Assembly (NCBI GenBank): GCA_046724665.1 | Contig: JBKOWZ010000109.1 | Coordinates: 1 to 8,164, forward strand | Direction of reading: 5' to 3' | DNA length: 8,164 nucleotides | Source of the DNA: Actinocrinis sp046724665 | GTDB lineage: Bacteria; Actinomycetota; Actinomycetes; Streptomycetales; Catenulisporaceae | In this document: positions 1-5,962 of the stretch, one piece after another | Layout of the letters: each line of letters starts with the position of its first letter | Position numbering within the stretch: position 1 is the stretch's first letter | Made by a program: the position numbers and the translations under genes | The notes under the pieces: model-generated | Seen by the model: the letters and a program-made list of their open reading frames with translations, nothing else | What the model was told of the DNA's origin: nothing | Database searches by the model: none

Positions 1-1633
1 AGACACCTGCGGCCGCCGCGGTGCCGCGCTCCGTGCCCGCCAGCGCCGCGGCGAGGGCGTCGAGTTCGGGCCCGGGTTCGATGTAGTCCGCGTCCAGGCC
101 GCGCACCAGCAGATCCGTGGCCCCGCGGGTGAACCGGGTGATCTGGTCCATGGACATGCCCTGCGACATCAGATACGGGATGCACCAGATGCTCAGGCCG
201 TACAGCGGCATCAGCGACGGGCCGTCGATCCGCCGGACGAACTCGTCCTTCCAGTCCGCGGCCTCCTGCCAGCTCATCGTGTCGTGCCGCCAGGAGTAGC
301 CGCCGCCCTCGATGCCGTACTTCTCCCGCTGCTGCTCGATCGGCGCCAGCACGTCGTGGTAGTACATCTGCACGTTGAAGAAGGTCGGCCGGTTCTGGTT
401 GAGGAAGTCGATGGTGTTGGTGACGCTTTCCTCGTTCTCGCCGGGGAAGCCCAGGATGATCGAGGCGAGGCTGACGATGCCGTGGCTGTTGAGCTGCTCG
501 ATGCCGTAGGCGTAGCGGTCGAGCCTGGCGAACTTCGTCATGTTCTGCAGGATGCGCTGGTCGCCGGACTCGATGCCGAGGAAGACCCCCACGCAGCCGG
601 ACTCGGCCATCAGGTCGAACGCCTCGTCGTCGGCGTTGGAGCAGCGGAAGAAGGACACCCAGCGCAGGTCGAGCTTGTTCTCGATCATCGACCGGCAGAT
701 CTTCTTGAACCGCGGCAGCGGCACGTTGAACGTGTCGTCCACGAAGATGACGTTGCGCGTGCCGTGGTCGGCGAGGTAGCGCAGCTCCGCCTCGATGGTG
801 GATACGTCGCTGAGCGCCAGCGGCCCGGCCATCGCCGGGTAGTTGCAGAACGCGCAGCTGAACGAGCAGCTGCGCGAGGTGCGCATGTAGGTGGTCGGCG
901 TGTAGAACTCCGGGTCGAAGGTGGACCAGTCGACGGCGTTCTCGTTCATGTCGTTGTTCTCGACCACCGGGAGCGTGCGCTTCATCGGGCTGCGCCGTCC
1001 CTGGACCGAGCGGTAGATCAGGTTCGGCGTCCGGCTCAGGTCGCCGCCCTCGCGCAGCGCGGCGAGCAGCGTCGCCAGCGTGGCCTCGCCCTGCGAGCTG
1101 TTGATGTAGATGTCGGCGCCGATCGCGTTGAGCAGGATGTCCTGCACCGCGGCCGGCTGCCCGGCGCACAGGTTGTGCACGCGCGGCCCGCCGACGATGA
1201 TCGGCACCGCCGGGTTGTGTTCGCGCACGAATCTGATGATCTGCCGGATCGGCTCGTCGTCCACGTAGTAGGTCGTGGTGATGGCCACCGCGCCCGGCGA
1301 GCCGGACAGCAGGTCGGCGAGGTGGTCCTTGCCGGTGTTGAAGAAGTTGACCACGCCGACCTCGAAGCCGCGGCGGCGCAGGAAGCTGGTCAGGTACGCC
1401 ACGCCGAGGCTGGGCATCTCGAACGCGGTCAGCCGCGAGGGCGTCCCGGTGGCCCGCTCCCGGGTGGCGTTGAGCAGATCCATGTAGGTCATCCGCCGGT
1501 CGCCGAGGAGCACCGAGTTGGTGGTCAGCTCCCGGTAGGCGCCGGAGGTGCTCTCGAAGGCCTTCTGGGCCTGGAAGAAGTCGCCGAAGTCGATCTCGTT
1601 GAAGCCGATGAGTATGCAGTCCGGATCGGTCAC
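1..1633 (-). CDS. Cobalamin-dependent radical SAM enzyme, PhpK-like (3' end off window)
   Basis: 544 codons are open from a GTG at 1633 to the left edge with no stop. The start follows AGGGAG (1640-1645) at 6 nt spacing. The N-terminus has the sequence DCILIGFNE, then SGAYR and DLLN, which I recognise from the PhpK family (PhpK is the P-methyltransferase of phosalacine/bialaphos-type pathways). A Rossmann-like B12-binding domain spans about residues 70-190 (MPSLGVAYLTSFL from 73, VGGP near 147). The radical SAM core follows, with CxxxCxxC at C256, C260, C263 for the 4Fe-4S cluster, GIES near 353-356 and GFPGE at 395-399. By family knowledge it would use methylcobalamin and SAM to methylate an unactivated carbon or phosphorus centre in the cytoplasm. 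Membership of the B12 radical SAM class is firm and the PhpK subfamily is likely. The substrate is unknown: no phosphonate gene is visible, so P-methylation should not be assumed. It is separated from DUF2000 by 295 bp and may have its own promoter. Confidence 0.9.
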   Translation of the reverse strand, partial: MTDPDCILIGFNEIDFGDFFQAQKAFESTSGAYRELTTNSVLLGDRRMTYMDLLNATRERATGTPSRLTAFEMPSLGVAYLTSFLRRRGFEVGVVNFFNTGKDHLADLLSGSPGAVAITTTYYVDDEPIRQIIRFVREHNPAVPIIVGGPRVHNLCAGQPAAVQDILLNAIGADIYINSSQGEATLATLLAALREGGDLSRTPNLIYRSVQGRRSPMKRTLPVVENNDMNENAVDWSTFDPEFYTPTTYMRTSRSCSFSCAFCNYPAMAGPLALSDVSTIEAELRYLADHGTRNVIFVDDTFNVPLPRFKKICRSMIENKLDLRWVSFFRCSNADDEAFDLMAESGCVGVFLGIESGDQRILQNMTKFARLDRYAYGIEQLNSHGIVSLASIILGFPGENEESVTNTIDFLNQNRPTFFNVQMYYHDVLAPIEQQREKYGIEGGGYSWRHDTMSWQEAADWKDEFVRRIDGPSLMPLYGLSIWCIPYLMSQGMSMDQITRFTRGATDLLVRGLDADYIEPGPELDALAAALAGTERGTAAAAGV

Positions 1634-1639
1634 CGCGCG

Positions 1640-1645
1640 CTCCCT
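1640..1645 (-). promoter_or_regulatory. Ribosome binding site of the radical SAM gene
   Basis: AGGGAG on the minus strand lies 6 nt before the GTG at 1633. It decides the start, since no other in-frame start nearby has a comparable Shine-Dalgarno sequence and the family N-terminal motif (DCILIGFNE) begins at residue 5. Confidence 0.7.
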
Positions 1646-1694
1646 GACGCTGTAGCGATGGTGCGAGTGGGTGGCTTGGCGTGGTGCGGTTCGT

Positions 1695-1712
1695 TCGGGC
1701 GGCGCTGCCCGA
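1695..1712 (-). other. Small hairpin in the radical SAM leader
   Basis: TCGGGC (1695-1700) and GCCCGA (1707-1712) form a 6-bp stem with a 6-nt loop. It lies between the 17-bp repeats and the start codon of the radical SAM gene. It could be an mRNA leader structure, but stems of this size are frequent by chance at this GC content. Confidence 0.3.
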
Positions 1713-1722
1713 TGAGGCAGGC

Positions 1723-1773
1723 TGTTCAGTGAGACGAGTTGTTCAGTGAGACAAGTCGTTCAGTGAAGCAGGG
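1723..1773 (-). repeat. Three tandem 17-bp direct repeats upstream of the radical SAM gene
   Basis: Units lie at 1723-1739, 1740-1756 and 1757-1773. Units 1 and 2 differ at one position (TGTTCAGTGAGAC followed by GAGT or AAGT). Unit 3 is diverged but keeps GTTCAGTGA. On the minus strand the core reads TCACTGAAC; in unit 3 TTCACTGAA is a perfect odd palindrome. The block sits 90-140 bp before the radical SAM start. This suggests an iterated operator for a regulator, though a neutral tandem duplication is possible. The 17-bp period does not match the 11-bp spacing typical of SARP activator sites. Confidence 0.75.
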
Positions 1774-1866
1774 CGGGCATGGCACGACGGGTCGGACCGC
1801 CGCGCGGGCACGACGCAGCGATCAGCCGCGGGGTCCGCGCCCGTCGTCTTCGTACTGTCGGTTTTG

Positions 1867-1932
1867 TCCGCGCCAACGCGGATTGGGAGGCGAGCGGCGG
1901 GGCCGGTGAGCCCGGCCCCGCCCGGGGCTCAC
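1867..1932 (-). terminator. Two hairpins at the end of the DUF2000 gene (possible terminator)
   Basis: GTGAGCCC (1906-1913) pairs perfectly with GGGCTCAC (1925-1932) across an 11-nt loop, and the DUF2000 stop codon (1929-1931) lies in this stem. Further downstream on the minus strand, TCCGCG (1867-1872) pairs with CGCGGA (1877-1882) across a CCAA loop. Neither has a clear U-tract, which is common for putative actinobacterial terminators. If functional, the radical SAM gene needs its own promoter in 1634-1866; I could not see a convincing -35/-10 pair there. Confidence 0.4.
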
Positions 1933-2366
1933 GAGTGCAGCGAGGCGCCCTTGACGATCTTGTCCACGATCTTGCGGTCGGCGCGCAGCGCCAGCCCGAC
2001 CAGGTTCATCTTCTCGGCCGTCACGGCGCGCACCGAGGCCCGGTTGTCCTCGTCGTTGTTGGTGACGAACAGCTCCTCGGTGTACACGGCGCACGGCACC
2101 TCGCGGCGCAGCGCCCGCTCGTGGATCTGCCGCAGTCCCTCGGCCGTCGAGGAGAAGACCAGCACGGGCTGGCGGAACATCGGCAGATAGACGTTGTCCG
2201 AGCCGTCCACGTACGGCTCGCCGACCACGTTCTCCACTGTCGCGGCGATCCCGCTGACGGTAAAGGCAGTGATGTTCAGCTTCTGCCAGACCTGTAGGTC
2301 TTCCCGCAGGACCACGGCGATCTTCGTGTCCCAGACCACCGGAGTAGGCGAGTTCTCTTCGGTCAC
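1929..2366 (-). CDS. DUF2000 family protein (PTH2-like fold)
   Basis: 145 residues from a GTG at 2366 preceded by GAGGAG (2376-2381) at 9 nt. The open frame extends further upstream to 2543, but that part overlaps the end of the aminotransferase gene and lacks a Shine-Dalgarno. The protein begins with a polar stretch, then DTKIAVVLREDLQVWQKLN and a hydrophobic helix TAFTVSGIAA (34-43), which I recognise as the DUF2000 pattern. Members solved structurally resemble the peptidyl-tRNA hydrolase II fold; no enzymatic activity is established for the family as far as I know. It has no signal peptide or membrane segment and should be cytosolic. It lies 103 bp after the aminotransferase with a hairpin between, and 295 bp before the radical SAM gene. 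A role in the same pathway is inference from position only. Confidence 0.88.
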   Translation of the reverse strand: MTEENSPTPVVWDTKIAVVLREDLQVWQKLNITAFTVSGIAATVENVVGEPYVDGSDNVYLPMFRQPVLVFSSTAEGLRQIHERALRREVPCAVYTEELFVTNNDEDNRASVRAVTAEKMNLVGLALRADRKIVDKIVKGASLHS

Positions 2367-2375
2367 TTTCGATGT

Positions 2376-2381
2376 CTCCTC
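2376..2381 (-). promoter_or_regulatory. Ribosome binding site deciding the DUF2000 GTG start
   Basis: GAGGAG on the minus strand lies 9 nt before the GTG at 2366. It is the only strong Shine-Dalgarno in the long upstream open frame and sets the protein at 145 residues, in line with the compact single-domain DUF2000 family. Confidence 0.7.
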
Positions 2382-2411
2382 GGCTGACGTGCGGACGCGG
2401 CTCCCGTGGCG

Positions 2412-2444
2412 GGCCGCGCGCGGCATGCCGCCCGGAGCGCGGCC
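2412..2444 (-). terminator. Hairpin after the aminotransferase gene
   Basis: GGCCGCGC (2412-2419) pairs perfectly with GCGCGGCC (2437-2444), an 8-bp stem. The enclosed loop itself begins with a perfect 12-bp palindrome, GCGGCATGCCGC (2420-2431). It lies 25 nt past the aminotransferase stop, in the gap before DUF2000. There is no U-tract, so it may terminate or only attenuate transcription, or protect the upstream mRNA end. Confidence 0.4.
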
Positions 2445-2469
2445 GGCGCGGGAGTGCACGCCGACCGTC

Positions 2470-3702
2470 TCATACGAACCGGGCCGCGTCTTGTACGTTC
2501 TTGCTTGCCGTGTCGGCGAGCGCGCCGGCGGCGCGCCGCGCATAGGCCGTCAGCCGCGCGACGGCCTCGGCCAGCACCGCCTCGTCCTTGCAGAAGGCGA
2601 ACCGGGCCAGCCCGCGCCCGGCCTCCTTGTCCCGGTAGAGCGCCACGCTGGGGATCGCGGCGACGCCGGCGTCGCGTACCAGCGCCCGGCACAGTTCCTC
2701 GCCGTCCGCGCTGCCGAGCGAGGCGGCCTCGATCTGGAGGAAGTAGGTGGCCTCGGTCGGGTACACGGTGATCCCCGCCGCCCTCAGTCCGTCGGCCAGC
2801 AGGTCGCGCCGCCGCTGGAGCCCGGCGCGCAGGCCGTCCACCCACGGCATGCTCTCGGCCAGCGCGTGCGCCACGGCGGCCTGGAACGGCGTCCCGGAGC
2901 CGAAGGTGAGGTACTGCTTGACCGTGCGGACCGTGGTGACCAGCGGCGCCGGGCCGCACGCCCAGCCGACCTTCCAGCCGGTGGCGTTGAACGTCTTGCC
3001 GGCCGAGGAGACCGTCAGGGTCCGCTCGCGCATGCCGGGCAGGGCGGCCGGCGACACGTGCCGCAGGCCGTCGTACACAAGGTATTCGTACACTTCGTCG
3101 GACACCACGATCAGGTCGTGCTCGACGCACACCTCGGCGATCTGCGCCAGCTCCCGCGCGGTGAAGACCTTGCCGGTCGGGTTGTGCGGGGTGTTGAGCA
3201 GCAGCACCCTGGTCCGGGGGCCGACGGCGCGGCGCAGCGCGGCGGGATCGAAGGTGAAGCGGCCGCCGTCGAAGAACAGCGGCACGGTGACGAGCTTGGC
3301 CTGCGCCATCGCCAGGCACGCGGTGTAGGAGTCGTACAGCGGGTCGAACACGACCACCTCGTCGCCGGGGTCGCACAGCCCGATCAGCGCCGCGGCGATC
3401 GCCTCGGTCGCGCCGGTGGTCACCACGATCTCGGTGTCCGGGTCGTATCCGACGCCGTGATCGGTGCTCCGGCGGGCGGCGATCGCGGCGCGCAGCTGCG
3501 GCAGCCCGGTGGCGGGAGGGTACTGGTTGAGCCCGTGCGCGATCGCGTCGCGGGCGTGCTCCAGCAGTTCCGGCGGTCCGTCGCTGTCCGGAAAGCCCTG
3601 GCCGAGGTTCACCGCGCCGTGGTGCTGCGCCGCGGCGGTCATCTCGCTGAAGATGGTCGGGCCCGCCAGCTCGCGCAGCCTGGCCGCGATCGGGAGCGCC
3701 AT
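2470..3702 (-). CDS. PLP-dependent aminotransferase, class I/II (fold type I)
   Basis: 410 residues, a normal length for the family. Motifs appear in the expected order: NQYPPATG (59-66), GATEA (97-101) for phosphate binding, PLYDSY (121-126), NPTGK (174-178), SDEVYEYL (201-208) with D202 and Y205 contacting PLP, SSAGKTFNATGWKVGW with the Schiff-base lysine K236, and ARFAF with R367 as the substrate carboxylate-binding arginine. All key residues are present, so it should be active in the cytoplasm. The pattern resembles the kynurenine/methionine/N-succinyl-diaminopimelate aminotransferase-like branch; the amino acid used cannot be read from sequence. The ATG overlaps the stop of the PhzF-like gene by one base (TGATG), so translation is coupled and the two enzymes probably act in one pathway. 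A hairpin follows at 2412-2444. Confidence 0.95.
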   Translation of the reverse strand: MALPIAARLRELAGPTIFSEMTAAAQHHGAVNLGQGFPDSDGPPELLEHARDAIAHGLNQYPPATGLPQLRAAIAARRSTDHGVGYDPDTEIVVTTGATEAIAAALIGLCDPGDEVVVFDPLYDSYTACLAMAQAKLVTVPLFFDGGRFTFDPAALRRAVGPRTRVLLLNTPHNPTGKVFTARELAQIAEVCVEHDLIVVSDEVYEYLVYDGLRHVSPAALPGMRERTLTVSSAGKTFNATGWKVGWACGPAPLVTTVRTVKQYLTFGSGTPFQAAVAHALAESMPWVDGLRAGLQRRRDLLADGLRAAGITVYPTEATYFLQIEAASLGSADGEELCRALVRDAGVAAIPSVALYRDKEAGRGLARFAFCKDEAVLAEAVARLTAYARRAAGALADTASKNVQDAARFV

Positions 3703-4445
3703 CAGGCCGGCGTCCGCTCTGGGGCGGCGAAGCGGTCGAGGTCCACGGTGCGCACGCCGCGGTCGGCCACCAGCCCACCCACTTCGGCCAGGGCGCGGTC
3801 ACCCGGCACCGGTCGCGCCTTGACCACTGAGCCGCGTCCGTGACGGATGGTCAGCTCGCGGCCCAGCTGCGCGGCGAGCATCAGCGAAGCCGATCCGCAG
3901 GCCTCGTCCTCCACCACGCCGAAGTCGGCGGCGAACACGCGGGCGCGCACCGCGGCGGCGCTCTCGTCCAGCCACGCCCAGCACTGGGTACGCCGCCAGC
4001 GCTCCTCCTGCCCCGGCTCCGCGGAGCCGGGGGCTTCGAGCGCGTCGATCTGCGCCGCCTCGTCGAACTGTTCGTGCAGCCAGGGCGGCGCGTCGTCCAC
4101 CGAGCCGCGCACCCAGACCGTCTCCTGCTCGGCGAAGGTCGGCACGGGGGCCGCCAGGCGCGCCGGGCGCAGCGCGTCGGGCCGGCGCCCGGTGACCTCG
4201 GCGAGCAGGGCGCTGACTCCGACCAGGGGGTGTCCGGCGAAACGCAGCTCGCGGGCGGGGGTGAACAGCTGGAGCCTGGCCTGCTCCACGTCGTCTACGA
4301 ACACCGTCTCGCTGTAGCCGAGGTGGGCGGCGAGCCGCTGGCGCGCCTGCTGGCTCCACGGCGCCGCGTCGAGCACCACGCCGACGGGATTGCCGTACCG
4401 GCCGTGTTCATCGGTGAACACGTTCAGGACGCGCACTTCGGTCAT
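3702..4445 (-). CDS. PhzF-family isomerase-type protein
   Basis: 247 residues from the ATG at 4445, preceded by GGGGAG (4450-4455). The open frame runs 29 codons further upstream, but that part has no family similarity and crosses the promoter-like palindrome. The family pattern is clear: VLNVFTDEHGRYGNPVGVVLD at the N-terminus, SETVFV with the catalytic glutamate E46, LFTPARELRFAGHP with H72, and EDEACGSA (179-186), the counterpart of the usual EDPATGSA, with D180 and S185 kept. In phenazine synthesis PhzF isomerises DHHA, but most family members are not phenazine enzymes and no other phz gene is present. It is somewhat short for the family, and the Pro-to-Glu and Thr-to-Cys changes next to D180 are unusual. 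It is coupled to the downstream aminotransferase by a TGATG overlap. The substrate is unknown; a small amino- or hydroxy-acid intermediate handled with the aminotransferase is a guess. Confidence 0.92.
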   Translation of the reverse strand: MTEVRVLNVFTDEHGRYGNPVGVVLDAAPWSQQARQRLAAHLGYSETVFVDDVEQARLQLFTPARELRFAGHPLVGVSALLAEVTGRRPDALRPARLAAPVPTFAEQETVWVRGSVDDAPPWLHEQFDEAAQIDALEAPGSAEPGQEERWRRTQCWAWLDESAAAVRARVFAADFGVVEDEACGSASLMLAAQLGRELTIRHGRGSVVKARPVPGDRALAEVGGLVADRGVRTVDLDRFAAPERTPA

Positions 4446-4449
4446 AGCT

Positions 4450-4455
4450 CTCCCC
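4450..4455 (-). promoter_or_regulatory. Ribosome binding site of the PhzF-like gene
   Basis: GGGGAG on the minus strand ends 4 nt before the ATG at 4445. It supports this start over the upstream in-frame ATG at 4532, which would also overlap the end of the AraC-family gene. Confidence 0.6.
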
Positions 4456-4482
4456 GGCGGGACGCGGCGGCCAGAAGCTCTC

Positions 4483-4497
4483 AGTGTAGTGATACAC
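4483..4497 (-). promoter_or_regulatory. Inverted-repeat operator over a -10 element, upstream of the PhzF-like gene
   Basis: On the minus strand GTGTA-TCAC-TACAC (4497-4484) is a perfect 5-bp inverted repeat with a 4-nt spacer. TACACT (4488-4483) fits the actinobacterial -10 consensus TANNNT and would place a transcription start about 30 nt before the ATG at 4445. No good -35 is visible. The arrangement suggests a regulator-controlled promoter for the PhzF/aminotransferase pair. The half-site resembles sites of YtrA-type GntR regulators, yet the neighbouring regulator is AraC-type, so its owner is open. Confidence 0.45.
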
Positions 4498-4528
4498 CCT
4501 GCGGACGGACAGGGCGATGGCTCATTGC

Positions 4529-5386
4529 TCAACGCGCCGCGTCGAGCGCGAACCGGCGCGGCGTCGTTCCGGTGTAGCGCTTGAACACCCGAGTGAAGTG
4601 CGCCTGGTCGCAGAAGCCGACCTCTCCGGCGACCCGGGTCGGCGGGCTGCCGTCGGCCAGCAGCCGCTTGGCCCGGTCCACCCGGCGCGAGTTCTGGTAC
4701 GCGTGCGGCGGCATCCCGACCTCGTCGGTGAACACCCGCGACAGCCAGAAGAGGCTGGTCCCGGTGGCCTCGGCGAGTTCCGCGAGCAGCACCCGGTCAG
4801 CCAGGTGGAACTCCAGGTAGTCGCGGGCCGCGGCCACCGCGCGGCGCCGTAGCGCGCCGTCTGCGGAATCTGAAGGCGCCCGCTCGGCGACGCGGCCGAT
4901 CCCGGCGTACCGGCGCAGCAGGCCGCCGACGTTCAGCAGTGCCTGCTCCTGGAACAGCCCGTAGCCGTGGCGGATCCCGGACACCAGCGCGGTGTGCACC
5001 CGGTCGAGCAGCACCGCCAGCTGCGCGTCGCGCACGACGGTCCGGCCGAAGGCCACGCTCCCGCCGCCGGTCCCGTCGGGCCGCTGCGCGAACAGCCAGT
5101 CGAGCCGGTCGGGGCGCAGGTATATGACGCGGTAACCGTAACCGTCCGGATGAGCCAGGCCGCCGGTGTGGACTTCGCCCGGATTGATGAAGAACACGTC
5201 GCCCGCGGACGCGGTGTGCACCTCGCCGCGGTAGAAGAACCGAGCCGCACCCACGTCCATCAGCGCGATCGTCGCCATCTCGTGCGTGTGGCGCGGATAC
5301 TCGTGCCGCCGGAAGTGCGCGTGGAGCAGTTCGATTCCACCGACTTGGGGCTTCCAGAAGGTAGAGACGTCTCGGGCCTCGACCAT
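4529..5386 (-). CDS. AraC-family transcriptional regulator with cupin sensor domain
   Basis: 285 residues, the usual length for a one-component AraC/XylS regulator. The N-terminal half is a cupin-like ligand-binding domain (about 20-95) with HTH at 33-35, GDVFFINPGEVH at 62-73 and YRVIYLRP at 85-92. The C-terminal half (about 185-283) has two helix-turn-helix units: LAELAEATGTSLFWLSRVF (201-219) and the signature GFCDQAHFTRVFKRYTG near 257-273. It binds DNA in the cytoplasm; the inducer is unknown, perhaps a small metabolite. I chose the ATG at 5386 because TATAGT lies exactly 6 nt upstream (leaderless arrangement) and no Shine-Dalgarno is seen; a GTG at 5401 would overlap that -10. It lies 83 bp upstream of the PhzF-like gene on the same strand and is the obvious candidate regulator of that pair and of itself. 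Confidence 0.93.
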   Translation of the reverse strand: MVEARDVSTFWKPQVGGIELLHAHFRRHEYPRHTHEMATIALMDVGAARFFYRGEVHTASAGDVFFINPGEVHTGGLAHPDGYGYRVIYLRPDRLDWLFAQRPDGTGGGSVAFGRTVVRDAQLAVLLDRVHTALVSGIRHGYGLFQEQALLNVGGLLRRYAGIGRVAERAPSDSADGALRRRAVAAARDYLEFHLADRVLLAELAEATGTSLFWLSRVFTDEVGMPPHAYQNSRRVDRAKRLLADGSPPTRVAGEVGFCDQAHFTRVFKRYTGTTPRRFALDAAR

Positions 5387-5392
5387 ATATCT

Positions 5393-5408
5393 ACTATACA
5401 CGCTATAC
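5393..5408 (-). promoter_or_regulatory. Leaderless promoter and direct repeat before the AraC-family gene
   Basis: On the minus strand TATAGT (5398-5393) matches TANNNT and is followed by 6 nt and the ATG, so transcription should start at or next to the A of the start codon. GTATAG occurs twice with a 9-bp period (5408-5403 and 5399-5394), the second copy overlapping the -10. The stretch is AT-rich against a very GC-rich background. No canonical -35 is seen, which fits an activator- or self-controlled promoter. Confidence 0.5.
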
Positions 5409-5550
5409 GCTGCTATTTCCGGCGCCGCATGGCAGCGCTCTGCCGCCGCGGAACCGCGCCGGGGCCACGTGCGTTATGTGCGGGGAGAAGGGCGTCGAGG
5501 CTCGGTGGCCGACCGCGGCGCATCAAGATCGCCAGACTGGGCAGATCGGT

Positions 5551-5556
5551 TAGGCT
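5551..5556 (+). promoter_or_regulatory. -10 element for a leaderless start of the small plus-strand gene
   Basis: TAGGCT fits TANNNT and is followed by 7 nt and a GTG at 5564, the spacing of a leaderless transcript. No recognisable -35 is present about 17 nt upstream. No well-spaced Shine-Dalgarno precedes the GTG. Confidence 0.4.
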
Positions 5557-5563
5557 GGTGAGA

Positions 5564-5938
5564 GTGGACGAGAACCGAGCGCTCCGTGTTGTGGACGCCC
5601 TACGAGACCGCGGCATCAATGCGCACGTGGCGCGGGAGGGCGTGTACCAGTTCGGCGTGCGCGTTTCGCTGCCCGACGGCCGCGAGGCGGTCTGGGACAC
5701 CGACGACACGCCGGGCCTCGAGGCGCAGGTCATGCGCAACGGCATGCTGGTCGGCTTCGTCCCCGTGATCGAGGGCTCCGAGAACTTCGACGAGGCGCAG
5801 ACGGTTGACGCCATCGCGCGCACCGACTACGACCGGCCGATCGCCCGGCAGCGTGCCACCGCCCCGCCGCCCGCAGCGCCGCTGAACCGCGAGGGCGGGG
5901 TATTCCGGCGCTTTCTCGGCGGCTTCCGCGAGCGGTGA
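5564..5938 (+). CDS. Conserved small actinobacterial protein of unknown function
   Basis: 124 residues from a GTG at 5564. An in-frame ATG at 5429 would add 45 residues, but these are arginine-rich, lack a Shine-Dalgarno and look like translated noncoding sequence; the -10-like TAGGCT at 5551 favours the GTG. Residues 1-90 look like a compact alpha/beta domain: an N-terminal helix (NRALRVVDALRDRG), then beta-rich GVYQFGVRVSLPDGREAVWD, then GLEAQVMRNGMLVGFVPVIEG and an acidic helix FDEAQTVDAIARTDYD. I believe similar proteins occur widely in streptomycetes but know no function. A proline/alanine linker (98-106) leads to a basic, aromatic tail, GVFRRFLGGFRER, which could be a membrane- or partner-binding peptide. 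There is no signal peptide. It is divergent from the AraC-family gene and convergent with the phosphoesterase gene, 24 bp away. Confidence 0.85.
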   Translation: MDENRALRVVDALRDRGINAHVAREGVYQFGVRVSLPDGREAVWDTDDTPGLEAQVMRNGMLVGFVPVIEGSENFDEAQTVDAIARTDYDRPIARQRATAPPPAAPLNREGGVFRRFLGGFRER

Positions 5939-5962
5939 CGCGGGACGGCGGGTGACGGCGGG

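Noticed and set aside
284..1732. A 482-residue plus-strand open frame opposite the radical SAM gene
   Set aside because: It is antisense to a gene with clear motifs, and its composition (runs of V, E, R, H, G) is what GC-rich codon bias creates on the opposite strand. It has no recognisable domain.
1723..1773. CRISPR-like array
   Set aside because: The repeats are directly contiguous with no spacers and only three copies exist, so this is a tandem repeat.
1634..1928. Possible precursor peptide gene in the 295-bp gap before the radical SAM gene
   Set aside because: Only very short minus-strand frames exist here (a GTG-started frame of about 19 codons and an ATG-started one of 6), without a Shine-Dalgarno. 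There is no support for a RiPP precursor.
2194..3843. A 549-residue plus-strand open frame opposite the DUF2000 and aminotransferase genes
   Set aside because: It runs across two well-supported minus-strand genes and the gap between them and is of low complexity, so it is a shadow frame.
3702..4445. A phenazine pathway
   Set aside because: Only a PhzF-family gene is present; the family is broad and no phzA/B/D/E/G-like gene is seen.
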